A stretch of DNA of 64,000 nucleotides from Telmatactis stephensoni (taxonomy: Eukaryota > Cnidaria > Anthozoa > Actiniaria > Isophelliidae). The translations under genes were made by a program, and so were the position numbers. Within the stretch, counting starts at the first letter, position 1, and the number at the start of each line of letters is the position of its first letter. This document shows, piece after piece, positions 11,413 through 24,313 of this stretch. The stretch lies in assembly GCA_029948255.1 (NCBI GenBank), contig JALIZF010001563.1, positions 186,001-250,000 of the forward strand, read 5' to 3'. The notes under the pieces were generated by a model. That model had not been told where the DNA came from, did not search any database, and was given only the letters and a program-made list of their open reading frames with translations.

Positions 11413-11479
11413 GGCGTGCACTCTATATATTTTACTCATTTGCATCTAAAAGTGAGTTATGTGAAATCGTTCTGCTGTA

Positions 11480-12815
11480 TGACAACATTGCATACTGTAG
11501 TTTTAATCTCAATATTTTTTTAAAATTCCGTTGACAATAAGTACATGATTTTCTTTATTCTATTTTGTATAAGATCCTGTCGAGGCTTACTTGAAAAAAA
11601 TTCAGATAAGATCTTATATGCGGGGTTTTGCTGTACTATCCGGCCATTCATAGGACAAGTACAAGAATACAAATAATTTTTTTGCTTGTAAATGTAATGT
11701 AAATGTTAAATGTGATGTAAACTTTATTTAACGTGGTCAATACACTTAGCTAAAAGCTATTTCACAGGTATGCCACAACATAAAATTAAAAAATACTACT
11801 GATAAAATACTAATAAGCTACAAATGAATCACTAACTAATTAATAATATAACTATTTTAGTTTTTAAATTTTTTACCTTGAAAAAGGAAAATGTTCAGTG
11901 AGAGCTCCTACACCGTTGTTTAAGTGTTCTTGATTATTTTTATCTATATTGCAAGTTAGATTTAGAATTGTATGAAGGCCAGTCTAAACCACCAACTAAA
12001 ACAGACAACAATGTGTTCAACTTAACGCAGCCTTAAATGCCGGGTGGTGTCAACATTCGAAACATTTGCTTAAAAGGGTTGCTTTTGTGTATATTCTAGA
12101 ATTAGACTCCATTTTCCAGTATAAGCAAACAATATAATAAACGATGTGCTTTCGATTAAAACACCGAGAAATTACTCGCCATATATGCGATTACTTTCCG
12201 ACGCATTTACGAGATACGAACAAAAGGATACGACGCATTTCCGAACAAACTAGAATGTTTCCGACTAAGTTCCGAGTGCCACTTCAAGCTAACAGGAAAC
12301 ACTTATTGTTTTCGAAGGCTCGAATACTCATCGGAAAACACTTACGACTAGTGAATTTTAATTGTTGCAGACTGTATTTTGTGACGTCATTAGGCACGTT
12401 TGTTTTGCAAATTCACTTGACAAATGATCCTATCGTGAATATTCTGAATGTCTGTCTGAGTCCTTCCTAATCGAATGTGAAACGTGCACCTGTGACGTGA
12501 CTAGTTACTTTTTAATCCAAAATCAACAAAATGATCATATGGAAACCCCAAAGAGCATACTAAATTAATAAATATGAACAAAACAATACAAAATGAAACA
12601 AAACAAAAATGAAAAGACGCGTTTTTAAAATACACCTGCCATCCAACGTAGAATATTCTAAAATCTAACATATTAATCAGAAAATACTCCGTATATGAAA
12701 CCGTAAGTTTATTTTGGAGGAGCACATAAACTTAGATTATACTTCAAATCAAAACGAGTCGAATTTGTCAGTATCGATTTTGATTAGAAAGTGTAGACAT
12801 AGTTACTCCTATCTC
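11480..12815. other. No recognisable gene
   Basis: AT-rich. A 108-codon open frame at 12144-12470 has no recognisable domain and is rich in TTCCGA/TACGA words, so I do not call it. Confidence 0.45.
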
Positions 12816-12821
12816 GTAGTT

Positions 12822-12971
12822 AGAGTGTTTTCAATAAACCTGGGCACTTCTAATTATTTAAAGCAAATAAAAATTGTTAGATGCTAAATGTTTTGTCTCC
12901 TTTTGTTCCTTTGCATCTAGTTTAAACACTAACAGCTAATTAGTATTGCCCGAGTTTATTGAAATAATTCT
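12822..12971. mobile_element. MITE subfamily with TTCAATAAACCTGGGC ends
   Basis: Inverted ends GTTTTCAATAAACCTGGGCA and the complement; the interior has the family core TTTTGTCTCCTTTTGTTCC. A second copy in opposite orientation lies at 42593-42797. Confidence 0.75.
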
Positions 12972-14769
12972 AATATATTAACTACAAAGTATGTTTACAA
13001 AAACGGTTTAGTTATTTTAAGTTTGGTCAGAAGAGCACCCAAGTTACTGAACTCCGCCATATAAATCTTGCAAAAAGCGAATAAAATTTATATCACGTAG
13101 TGTGAAAGGCAAGTCGTTACAATCCAGCTCGACTGCCAGCAGTCTCACTTTTTCCTCTAAATTTGACAAACACGAGTCTTTAGAATACATTTGCTGTAGA
13201 ACGGAGAACATTCTAAAATCCATCTGTTTTACAAAAGACGGGAAAAGAGCATGACTTCGATGCCTGTAAAGTAGTCAAAGTACTACAAGGATGGCTTAGG
13301 CCTAGTTCAGACGCCTTACGAACCATGTGCCGTACCAAATTGTTACAGTGAATTACAAGGAAACTTCGGCGTCATAATAGATTTGGAAGTGCTGGTTCGA
13401 TTTAGAATGGCTTAGGTATTCAGCATACCAGAACCACCCGAATAAAAATGCCGGCTCTAACTCGATTTTTAATAGTAGTAGACTCTAAACCTATTGTTTA
13501 CTTTTGTTCTTTATCAGCTAGTACGTACTAGTTTCATCTTTCCTTCACTGGTTAAATATAATCACTCTAGGCCACAGTTTGTGTCACGTGTCTTGTGGGT
13601 AAGAAAGAATTACTTGAAATGTACGTGCATTTTAAGCGCTGGTTCGACATCTCACTGACTTGATGTCAGGCCGTGATGACAGTAATCTAAACATTGGGTC
13701 AACTCTATATTGCTAATTATACATGTTGTATAGCGTATGTCATAATGTGCGCCTCAGTTAAGTTAGCCTGCATAGCTGGCGGTTTTAAGCGAGAACTCTC
13801 AACACATATAATCTCTCTCATCTCAAGAAAGAGAGCATTTTTATAAAACACCCGCTATTCAATCCACCGCAAGAGTTACGCCTGATGAAGTTCGGATCGT
13901 TTACATAATGAGCTTAGGAGTTCAGGTCAGTCGTTTCGCTATTTTGAAAATGACATAAAACTTATTCTAAGGCACAGGCTGTTGCACGGTGCAATTTTTG
14001 TGACTTGTCTCGCAGTGGTTTGCAAAACAAGTTGCACGAACCCTTGCAGGGGGGGTGTTAAAAGGGGCAATCGACCAAAATAGTTGCTGCAGTCGTTGCC
14101 AAAAGTAGAACATGACCTGTCTGGCAATAAATAATTTTGCGCGATAGAGATTATGTTACGCGCTGCCATGGCGCAACGCAAGGTTATTTGGCGAGACGAC
14201 TAAGAAATGCACTGTGTAAGAGTCTTAAGATGTTTTAAAAAATCTTGTGTTGTCCAGGGCGATATATTATCATTGTAGGAAAGAAATGTCGATAAAGCTG
14301 TATTCATAAGTAAAAATGTGTTTTATTTCTTTACTTTCAATACAATGCTTGTAAAGATCGAATTGGATGTCATTCAATATGATCGGCATCGATTGAAAAC
14401 TCTAGATATGGTATCTGATAATAACATTAAAAAATACGGTAAATTTATATTAGTGTGTATAATCTTCTAGAATTATTTTCTAGGTCATGGCTGAACTACC
14501 ATAACATTACAACTGTTTTAGTCGAATAACCACTCGCACTTGTCAAGCCAATATTACTAATGGAAAAACTAACCGACTCTGATTGGGTAAGGTCGTTAAG
14601 TGTGTCTGATACCAGAGAACTATCCTGGGATTTGAGGTGACTGTTGACCATTTACCTCGTAGCGACTGCATAGATGTATCATATCAGTGCTTTGGTTTAA
14701 AGGCAAAAACACCAAAAATACATAATCATCGGAAGAGGATAACACAATTTGGTAAGAAAAAAATATGAT
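12972..14769. other. No recognisable gene; one decayed MITE end
   Basis: About 13470-13568 is a one-ended member of the same MITE family (CTATTGTTTACTTTTGTTCT core and a CACTCTA end). The rest shows only short frames without recognisable products. Confidence 0.45.
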
Positions 14770-14908
14770 ACTAGATTTCGTATGACTGTGAAACACCACG
14801 GTCACGCCACGGCACGGTTGCGGCAGGAATATGGAACGTTTTTAAACAACATGGTATTGACCAGTCACGCGGTGCGTTTCACACTCATGAATGAATATGA
14901 AATCTGAT
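14770..14908. mobile_element. TTCGTATGACTG-family MITE
   Basis: Left end TAGATTTCGTATGACTGTGA, internal CACGGCACGG motifs, right end CACTCATGAATGAATATGAA as a decayed complement. Confidence 0.65.
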
Positions 14909-15656
14909 CAAATTATGACTACAAATAAATTAGTAAAGCAGTATTTCTTGATTATTATACTTTACGACCGCCACGGTTTTACAGATTTTGAAAAGTTGTT
15001 GAAAGATCTTGCAGCTGAAAGAAATTACTTTGTAACGCTTCGAAGCTAAATGGTACAATCACTACGGCGATTGTTTACACTTACGATTGCAATTACGATT
15101 ACGACGCTAGTGTGAACAAGCACTGATTTAGTTCCAAAATGAAATCAAAGGTTTTGACCGAAATGAGCCTTTGTATAAGAACATTGTCCTCTCCCCCATC
15201 TGGACTCTGTATCAACCTCAAATTATTTTGCTGTTTTAATTAAAAATGCCGTCAAATAGAATGTTTTGATTTTGAAAAGATAATAATGTTCTTTTTTACA
15301 TTTGAACTCCAAAAGATTTGAATAAATGATGAAAATTTCCAATTTTTGATAGCCTGGTGTGATATCATTTCCAAAATGGCGGCTATCAACTCATCAGTTA
15401 GTGCATGATGGGAACATTGTTGCACGTTGTCGCAGTCAATTTCAATTCTTAATCGCAAAACTTGAAGCCTAGAGTTCCTGATCTTATCTAACTTAAATGA
15501 AATCGATATTTCGAAATATCCCTTTAAAGTAAAATATTTTTAAAAGCAGCCGGTCATACTCGAACACTGAGTGTGCTGACAGAGCCAATCTTGACCAGTG
15601 CTGTGGTGAATATTTTTAATTTTCAACTTTTCAAAACACATTATATTTGTATGAAC
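14909..15656. other. No recognisable gene
   Basis: Only short reading frames; no feature could be supported. Confidence 0.45.
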
Positions 15657-15750
15657 TTACCCTGCGAGCAGAGCCTCCCTTTTACCTTCTCCACAAAGAA
15701 AGGAAGGAAAGAAGGGAGAAGGTAAAAGGGTGACTCTGCTCACAGGGTAA
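15657..15750. mobile_element. Hairpin MITE
   Basis: A 94-bp palindrome with arms starting TTACCCTG, including CCCTTTTACCTTCTCC and its complement, around a purine-rich loop. Confidence 0.7.
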
Positions 15751-17399
15751 AATGCACTGTGGGGAAGCCTTTAAATGCGAACCATACTCGATGTAATTCA
15801 ACATTTTTCATTTTTCGTATATCAAAACTATCATCCTTTTCACTGGAAAAGGTGGCATTTCTATTCTGTTATATTCTTTTCATCAGGTTTTCAACAACGT
15901 GTTTGGTATTCCGCTCTTTTCAGTTAAGTTCACTGAACCCTCAACACAAAGGAGTGTTTGCTATCTGCTGTATGTATGTTGCCAAATAGTTTCTTTAAAC
16001 AGTACTATTAAAATATATAATAGATTGTCCGGCTTGCATAAATAGCACTGCACATAGTTTTACTGTGAAGAAATCTGAGTTATAGTTAAAGTAGTCATAC
16101 GCTTACCAAAGACTCCACAGAGTGATATTCCAGACAATGACCAACTCCACTGAACCAGTCAGGCCAGACCTACATGAATTAGTTTCAAAACACGGGCATT
16201 AATAAAATTGTCTGAAAAACCTAAGCTTTACAAGGGTAAAGAAACAATTCTATGATTTGCACTGTAGAGGAATTAACACAACAACAATAAATTATCTAAC
16301 AACACAACAGAGAGGCTGGAGAAGAAGGCAAAGAGAAAGTATGGTAAACACGATAATGGCGGAGAAGTTCATTATTGATATCATGCTAACAATATCTGTT
16401 GAACAACTTCAACTTAACTACAGGTTCAATCAAACAGGCTTGAAAATATGTAGTGTTAATCAGAGATACAAAATTACGACTGTAAAATATAAAGCCTCAA
16501 GAAACTTGAATGAAACAATTGCAAGCAGAAAGTTAGTTTTTGAGTACAGTAAAGTACAATCTCAAGTCCATGCATTTAAAATACTTCAAGAAAACCAGAA
16601 ATATCTCACATTTATCCACACTATAAGCCAATAAATCTTAAAGTTCATTTTGTCTTAATCTCCACAGAAAAGTAAGTTGAAGAAGGAACAGTGCTAGGAG
16701 CAAATTAAACGTTCATTTTGCAGATGTCTTACTGAATCAGTTACAATCACCATACAGTCATTTTATTTTCTAAAATGATGATCAAATTAGAGGGCAAAGA
16801 ACAGGAAGGAAGCGTCCTAAGGATGTGCTGTCAGTGGTGGTTACTGACAACCACACTTAACCTTGGCATTTTCTCTTTTACACCCAGAATAAATGTTGTA
16901 TGACTTATCAGTTTGCATACAAAAACTATTAGGCCTTTTTGTGAATACTATTTGCCCAGATTATTTGTATCTTGTGTATATTATTATCTTCAATTATCCC
17001 ATGCAGTTCAGGCAGGTACACCATTTGAATCCTATCAAACCTTCTTCAAAACTCATACTATAGTTGTTAAGAGGTCTTCAGAGAAATGAAGTCTTAAATA
17101 CTAATGTCTTCACTGCAAATACTTTTTACTTGCATTCCTTACACTGAAGTGTAGGTGCTTTATCCATGCGGAGTGTACTAGTTATTATTACCATTTATAT
17201 GTGCTCAATGATTCTTGGCTTTCCATCGTAAAATTACCAAATTTATAACAAAATTTAAGCTGAGAGATACCTGGTTAAGTGCGCGGATAACAAAGGCACC
17301 AGTATTTCTAAAAGTGCATGTTACTGGAAAGACATTTTGATGGTAAAACCTATGGGTGTACAAATCTTATGGTGTGTAAATAACAGAGAAGGAAGCTTT
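15751..17399. other. No recognisable gene
   Basis: A 125-codon open frame (16257-16634) lacks similarity that I can recognise, has no splice partner, and is embedded in low-complexity AT-rich DNA. Not called. Confidence 0.45.
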
Positions 17400-18110
17400 C
17401 AAATAAGCTCATAAAATTGATTTTACTCACATCAACTTCAATTAAAAGACCTCTCAAGTCTCCAAGTGGTGAACATTATATGCAAGTTATGTACAAACTC
17501 CACAAAACAGAACATGTGCTTTGCAAAGTTTATAAATATAGATATCGAAAAGTTCGAAATCACAAGCAGTAGCATGCAACTATGTGCAAATACTATGATA
17601 ACATAAAAGTTATTAACAGAGAAAGACGGTTTGAAATGGACTTATATAAAAATGATTTTACTAGCATCAAGAACTTCAACTTAAAGAACTCGGAAGTCTC
17701 CAAGAAGAGCAGAGAGGAACGGTTTAGGGAGGAGGGAGAAATAGCCCCCAAAAAGTAGGGAGGAGGGAGAAAAGAGGCAGAAAAATCGGTTTGGGAGGAG
17801 GGAGGAAAGCAATTATAAGATGTAGTGAAGGAGAAAAGGCCAAAAAAAGTAGGGAGGAGGGAGATTTAGACTCCTGTTCCTCTCCGCTCCAAGAAGACGT
17901 GAAGCAGTAGCATGCAACCATGGTTGTACAAATACTGTGGTTACATTCTAAAATTGTCAACAGAGAAAGACGTTTCCAAATCGACTTTAAAAACGATTTA
18001 ATTACTAACTTAAACTTAAAGAAGGCTGGAAAGTCTCCTTGAAGAAGCACTGAAGCAATGTATGCCATCATTAGATTGTACAATACTATGTGGTAAAATA
18101 AAAGTCATTT
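17400..18110. repeat. Degenerate tandem repeat
   Basis: Three diverged copies start near 17412, 17645 and 17987 with GATTTTACT-like words. They share AAGTCTCCAAG, AGTAGCATGCAAC and ACAGAGAAAGACG at matching positions. A fourth echo lies near 18680. The natural period is about 235 bp; the second copy is lengthened by the hAT-like insertion at 17708. Confidence 0.6.
17708..17888. mobile_element. Purine-rich hAT-like MITE with 8-bp TSD
   Basis: The 181-bp insert has inverted ends AGC[AG]GAGAGGAAC and is bounded by a perfect 8-bp duplication CCAAGAAG (17700-17707, 17889-17896). The interior repeats GTAGGGAGGAGGGAGA. Flanking repeat copies without it give the empty-site structure. Confidence 0.85.
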
Positions 18111-18115
18111 CAAGT

Positions 18116-18259
18116 AGAGCGATAACACTTAAACCGTGAAATAACTTAGTAACTAAATAGAGACAAATAGTAGCAAAACCCATTGTTTTCTATTGTTTCA
18201 TTAGTACTATTTGTACTTTTTAGTTAGTACTTGTTTCACGGTTTTAGTGCTATCGCTCT
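18116..18259 (+). mobile_element. 144-bp MITE, left of KLF
   Basis: Ends AGAGCGATAACACTTAAACC and the complement, TA outside, and a CATTGTTTTCTATTGTTTCA core. It differs from the inverse of the copy at 24314-24457 at only two positions that I could see. Confidence 0.85.
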
Positions 18260-19068
18260 AATGGTCCGAGTAAGAAGTAGGCAAGAAAACGGCAATGGAA
18301 TGCACAAAGGTGCTAATTGTATACTGTATCATGTCATTGGTTAAAACTTGAAAGTCTGACAAAAGCTCGAAGATAGCGCATTTTTTTCTATTTTATTTAG
18401 TATTTTATTCCCTTCTTATGAAAGCTTTTCTCAGTTTTAAGATGGCAAAATTTCTATGTGGAGAACATGGCCAATTGAAAGCGTTGCTTGGATATTGTTT
18501 TGAGCGTCTGTGCCTTGGACGAAATCTTACAGTACAAAAGGAACTTTATTTCAAAACAGGGTTTTGCAAATTTTATTTTAAAATATGTCATCCATATATG
18601 TGGAGAAGTTGAAATTGCCGCAGTACAATAGCAAGTTGCCTGGTTTCTACGCGCATTGTTAAAACAGAGGAAGAATATGAACAAGTAATGATTTCATTCA
18701 CATCAACTTCATCTAAAGTACTACGAAAGCCTTCAAGTTAGTTACTGTTGTTGTTGTTGTCAGTGTCAAGGAAACAAGCTTGCTGCGATAGCATCAAATC
18801 ATTAATTTCAGCTGAATGACTGGTTCCATAGCAAATAAAGCAGAACTTGCAAATGACGGTTTTTAGGCTTATGGATAATTCTTAGAGAATAGAACCAAAA
18901 GAACAACGAGAAATGAAATGTCAGTAGAACCTACGCCTGTGAAGAAACTCAGATCAGCTCAAACAGCAGTTCTATACATACACGAGATATTATTCAAATG
19001 TGCTCTTCATTGGCAGTCATGGTCGTATTTACTCTAATTCGCCCATGTTGGGATATATATATATATAT
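18260..19068. other. No recognisable gene
   Basis: Contains a short TTG microsatellite near 18745 and an AT dinucleotide run at about 19048-19068. No coding block is supported. Confidence 0.45.
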
Positions 19069-19174
19069 AAAGAATGACGACAATATATATATTTTTTTAC
19101 TTTGGATATACCAGGTGTCATATTTCCGTCCAAACATCCAAAGTAAACAAAAATGATAGATCTCGTCATTCTTT
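19069..19174. mobile_element. Hairpin MITE
   Basis: Imperfect inverted arms (AAAGAATGACGA / TCGTCATTCTTT outside, TACTTTGGAT / ATCCAAAGTA inside) over 106 bp. Confidence 0.6.
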
Positions 19175-21034
19175 CAGTTTATATTCAAGTTGTATGTGAA
19201 GTTTGGATATAAAAATATAAAAAAGGGTTTTTAAACGAGCGCGGACGTACTGATAGGACAGCACTCCAAAACTATCAGCAAGGTGGAGCCTTAGATTTTA
19301 TGAATAGGAGACTTTCTAAAATACAACTGCCAACTGGGAGCTAAAATTGCAAGTGAATACTTTATACTACATTAAAGATAAAACCTCGACGCTGTGAACT
19401 GGGAAATTGTACATGAAAGAACATGGACACTTCAGTTGTGGTCTATTAGTAGAACAAGACGAGACTAGGCAGTGCTATAGATCAAGTACATGGACACAGT
19501 AGATCATTCCTACGAGAAATCATGGTGAAGAAATAATGAACAGTGAACCTAGTTGATATAAAAAGCTTTCATATACAGTATGCTTGAATGTAAAAGTAGC
19601 AGTCATATTGCAAACCAAAATGCTACGTTTTACCCAGAAAAGAAATGAAGTGGTGGATTCCGTAATCGCTTCGAGTGAGTATGCTTCCTATGCGGACGTG
19701 ACAGCTGTGAGATCAAAATTAAAGCGTTCGATATTTTTCTCCAGTAGATGACAAGAAATGAACGCCGTGGATTGATAGCAGCGCTTATCTGCGCTCGAAC
19801 GAACGGCAGGCAGTTGAAAATGGTTTTTTTACGAATATGTCCAATATTTAAAGAATTTGTTTGTGCTCTTTTAATTCATGGCGTTACCACAAGCATAATT
19901 GAATCGAGCACTAGATTAGGATGGTAGGCAATAGTAACTGGAAAAAAAGATTCTGTAATTTCAAAACACTTTTTTGCTATTCTAGTATTCACGATCGCAC
20001 TTCGCCACACGTGCTGTTTACGGACTTCGGTTTCAAGTTTTTGCGGAATAAAAATAATTGTAAAAAAGATTGAAGTAAGTAGTCAAATTTGTCTGGATCA
20101 CCTTCCGACGTATTTTAGGCTCCAAATAGAACGCTCACACCATTAAAAAACAAGATTTAAAAAAACTAATGTACTTAAAGGACCCTTAGGTAATTGAACA
20201 TCCATTTACATCGAGTATACATGTACCTTGCATCCGATATAGTGTAGCAACGTGGGCGAATTTGTCCTTGCAAAAATATTCTCAGCGTACACAAGCGACT
20301 TGCAAACACACGACTGATACTAAATATACAATGTTACATTTATTTGTTACATGCCATTTATATACTCTAGCAGTTTAGTGTGTTATGGTTAATCGGTTGT
20401 ATCGAACTGGCGAGCGGTCACGTACCACGTATCCTCGAAGCTCTTGACCATCACCTCGACCATCACCGAACATGAGCCGAATACGTTCGTTAAGAAATCG
20501 GAGGAGCCTAGAAGCTTCGACGTTTTGCATAATTGAGTGCCCTGAGGCTAAATTTATAAATAGAATCGCTTTCAAGAGAGCTTATTTTCTTCATATCATG
20601 TAATTTTTGTAAACCTGAACACTGAGAGTCACTATTTTTTGTGTATTTGGGGTTTAGTTTCTATTTGTGTAATTTGTAGCCAAATTTTTAATGAATTACC
20701 TTTGAACGTGTTATCAAATTTTTCTCGAATGCGGGGAGCGTGACAACTGGTATCGATGTGCAGCACTTGAGTGGATCAAAACAAATGATTTGAATACCTC
20801 AGACAAACGAGCCATATTACTGGCGCGCCGGATCACGCACCTTGAGAATCACAAATAAAAACATATAAATCTTACCGGCTCAGTCGTCGCTCAGACACTA
20901 GACCGTAAAGATGTGACTCTACGTCCGTACGCCGCTTCACTAATATATTTAAACAATAATTCAACCCCCAAAATATCACAAAAAAGCCTTTGGTTAACCG
21001 AGGTTTTTTTTTTCAAACGGACTTTTTTCAGTCG
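19175..21034. promoter_or_regulatory. Upstream region of KLF, no gene seen
   Basis: No coding block is supported here. The last few hundred bases must hold the KLF promoter and 5' UTR. I could not identify a TATA box or initiator with confidence. Confidence 0.35.
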
Positions 21035-23612
21035 ATGGCTGGAGAAAACCTTGTGAGTTCGACAAGTACATCTTCAGTCTTTTTCTGTGAAACTGACCCG
21101 CTAACTACCGGGATGTATTCTCTGCTTCTTCCAGTGACAGAGGAAGACATAAAACAGGTAAGGTGAATCAACAGACTATTTACTTGTGCTATTTTTGGGG
21201 GACATACTTCCTTTTTATGCAACTCTGAGAAGATATTCTATGCATTCAATGGTTGATGGATATATATCCAACTGTATTCGATCAATGATGTATATCCTAC
21301 TGTCACACAATTAAAAGCTTATGTCATGTTTTCTTAAGTTTGCTTGATCATTAAACTACATTAGTTGAAAATGACTCGTTAGTTCTTTCGGGTTAAGGCC
21401 ACTGATCGTCAGCCAAGTTCCACTCGGGAACTTGGTGATCTTATTTATTCACCCGTGAAAAAAGACGACTAGTTAGTGAGTATTAGTTGATAAGGAACAA
21501 AAGAAAGCAATGGATTTAGAGTCTTCTACTAACTATTAGTTTGTCCATTTTTTACGGGTTGAATAAAACCACTCTACCGTCGCTCAGGGCTAGTCATGTC
21601 TGCATGCATTTCTTCGTAGCTCAAATATAAACCTTTTTTAAGCCTTCTCTGCCTTCTCTTGATCAAAATTATGACAACATCTTTATTATTTCCGTTGTGT
21701 ATCATCACACTTGGACATTTAGACTGCTATATTTTTTTCTCTTTTTGTGAAAAGATTGAATCGAACAACTTCAAGGATGACTTTGAAGAGACAAGTTTTA
21801 TTTCTTTAATTTTTTGCCATTTATAAATACCTTCATTCATTTAGTAAGTGGTTGTCACTTACCTACACGAATTGAATACACTAGCAGTGACTTTAAATTG
21901 TTAGTTTAACCTTGCGTTAGTTCACTTGAAACTTATTGGTATTGTATCTGCATGCATAGTTTGTATGATGTGGATACGCTCTTGCGAGGTGTGGTGGCAA
22001 TAATACAGAACGCTTTAGAACAAAGAACGAGCATAAACAGCTCTTCTATTCCAAGAAAGAGTATTTAGATAATCGAGAAATAATTGCCGAGGTTTCCGCC
22101 GAGCTCCAGAACAAACAAGCTAATGACATATAGGATTGTTAGTTTGTTGAGCAAGTTAATACTCTCACAACGCCACCTGTGATATCCGTGGTTTATAAAC
22201 ATTCAATGTTTTTTCTTGTAGATTGTTTTACAAGATAAAATTTTATTAACTTGTTTTTATATTCTTTTGTCCCTCAGACCATATCAGAGCTTGACCGCTA
22301 TCTTAACTACTCTTCTCCTTCCAATGTCTCGTCAAGCACCTCCACCTCCGAGAGCTGTTCTTCGTATGGGGATACCTTCAGTAGAACTGAAATGTTAACT
22401 GGAGGCAACGAACGACTCCACTTTCACCCAGAGCCTTACCAAGCAAAATCAGTAAAGGGTTGTTTGCAAAGAGATCAGGCGACTACATCATGTTTTAATC
22501 CCCCAAGAGGACTGCAGACGGTCAACAGTTTTGATCAAACTGGCACCTTCAATAGTTTCCAAAAGAATTCTTGGAGTTATGGTTTTTGCAATCCACAGCA
22601 GCAAGATTACGAAGTTGCATATCCAAACCAACCATTAAACAAGGACAATTCCTATTCTATGTACTCGAACAACCACTTAACCCAAGGAAATCCACAAACT
22701 TTTCAAAGAATGTCCACGGAATGTGTAGAAAAGCCATCTACGTTGGAGTACAGACCTGATAAAAAAGAACATTTACAGCAGCAAACCGCTTTCTATAGTT
22801 CTCCCATACAAGGGTATACTAACCCAAATGAATTCCAAAATTCTTCCTATTATTGTAGCGAAAGAATCCCAGCTTTAAACCACTTTGACTTTAATCTCGA
22901 AAGAAGTAGCTTTGAAGTACCTCCACCACCGGTTTCTACCGCTGTTGGTACACTAGTGCACCCATCGACAAGTAGACAAGTACCCGCATCAGAACAACTA
23001 ACGTTTACCAAGTTAGAACCCTGTAGACGCTCATGTAGTAATGTTCCCGACCAGACTTCTGTAAGCTCATCAGCATCATCAACAACATCGATAAACGTTT
23101 GCAATGTAGATAACCCCAAGGAGCTCCAAACACCCTCTGACATCAGTAATCCAGCGCCTAACACTGTCCAAAACAGACGTAGCTCAGATATAAGTGCATC
23201 AAGCTGCACTAGCCAATCCAGCCAAGGACCCAGCAGTGTTGAATCCAGTTACAGTGGGTCAGATCCAGAAGAAACACCACCTGTTTCTCTTAAAGGTGAT
23301 TCCCCTGAAATGGATGACGATGAGAATAGCATATTCCACTGTGATTTTCCTGGTTGTGGAAAGAGGTATAACAAAAGTTCCCATCTTGGTACTCATAGGA
23401 GGATTCACACTGGAGAAAAACCCTTTTACTGCCCATGGACTGGATGCAACTGGCGATTTCGTCGTTCTGATGAACTTAAACGACATTATCGTAGACATAC
23501 AGGGGAGAAACCCTATGCGTGTCCTTTATGTGGAAGAGCTTTTAGTCGATCTGATCATAGAGCATCACATATTCGAAAATTACACCCATACGAGCTTTCT
23601 CCACTTTCATAA
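21035..23612 (+). CDS. KLF: Kruppel-like factor (KLF) transcription factor
   Basis: Two exons, 21035-21157 (41 codons, donor CAG|GTAAGG) and 22278-23612 (acceptor CCCTCAG, phase 0), give 485 aa. Three C2H2 zinc fingers occupy the C-terminus (about residues 396-477). Finger 1 is C-x4-C-x12-H-x3-H with [12 protein letters not shown]. Finger 2 carries the KLF/SP signature [16 protein letters not shown]. Finger 3 is C-x2-C with FSRSDH. TGEKP linkers join the fingers. Spacing and DNA-contact residues match the KLF/SP class, which binds GC or CACCC boxes in the nucleus. The N-terminal 390 residues are Ser/Pro/Gln-rich and probably regulatory. There is no SP-type buttonhead box before the fingers, so KLF rather than SP. 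The exact KLF subgroup cannot be assigned here. The start is chosen because it joins in frame and lies in the only ATG-led upstream exon. Confidence 0.93.
21451..21578. mobile_element. MITE in the KLF intron
   Basis: Left part ACCCGTGAAAAAAG, core GGAACAAAAGAAAGCAATGG, right end ACGGGTTGAATAAAACCACT followed by CTA. A member of the family with the ATTGTTTTCTTTTGTTC core. Confidence 0.65.
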
Positions 23613-24086
23613 GTCATATTACTAACAAAGTCCTCACAGTAATATCCCATTCTTTTCAATTTGAAGAGCAAAATTATTGTTTTTTTCCTCGCCTGAGACC
23701 TGGGGTTTCAGTTTTCTTCATGTCAGTCATCTTCGAAAATAGGATTATTTGAAGAACTTAATCTTTGTAGATTGTGTATTTTAAAGAAGAATTTTATTGC
23801 CCAAGATAATTGAAATGGAAAAACAATTGACAGAGAAAGACAACTGTTTTGTTCTCTACATTGAACCAGAGTGGGAGCAGTTACTACTGAAAATTCAAAT
23901 GTATAGGCATATTTTGAGAAAGACTATTAATATGTTGAGTGAGAAATGTAGCTTTAGTACTAGTGAGGTGATATGCTTTTACTCATCAGTACTGTATCTT
24001 CAACTATGATTTATAAATGACAAAAGAGCCATAGTACATTACCACTAAAAGGTTCTAGTGCTAGGACTATGTATAATCCCTTGTAT

Positions 24087-24120
<34 letters not shown>

Positions 24121-24218
24121 TGCTCTAGCTTTTGTGAAAAAAGTAAAATATTTTAATAATTTTGTATATATCAAAATACTAATGACTAGTACACTGTTCT
24201 ATATTCCTGCAATGTCAT

Positions 24219-24224
24219 AATAAA
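24219..24224 (+). terminator. KLF polyadenylation signal
   Basis: AATAAA about 610 nt after the KLF stop. The region 23613-24224 has no other function that I can see and is the likely 3' UTR. An A-run at 24091-24115 lies within it. Confidence 0.5.
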
Positions 24225-24313
24225 GAAGACATATTAGTTATTCATTTAATGGTTATTTGTCAATCCAAAGTTCCTATATTTACCATGCAATGTGTTTGTA
24301 CGTACTGGTCATT

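Larger units (their letters stand above)
8558..11475. mobile_element. Large composite inverted-repeat element
   Basis: The outer arms (8558-8612 and 11424-11475) match in inverse over about 50 bases, including GATTTCACATAACTCACTTT. The inner arms (8712-8818 and 10008-10118) match in inverse over about 100 bases with few differences. The right side has been lengthened by a cluster of MITEs. No transposase frame is visible inside, so this is a foldback-type or non-autonomous element, or two nested ones. Confidence 0.55.

Noticed and set aside
12144..12470. 108-codon open frame on +
   Set aside because: No family resemblance and no supporting splice or promoter signals; chance frame in an AT-poor patch.
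16257..16634. 125-codon open frame on +
   Set aside because: No recognisable domain, no splice partner, biased low-complexity composition and surrounding repeats.
20375..20575. 66-codon - strand frame near the KLF promoter
   Set aside because: The residues looked transposon-like at first (FLNERIRLMFGDG), but I could match no known domain and found no neighbouring blocks.
24091..24115. A-run as the mark of a processed retrocopy
   Set aside because: KLF has an intron and the run lies within its 3' UTR without target duplications; it is a simple repeat.
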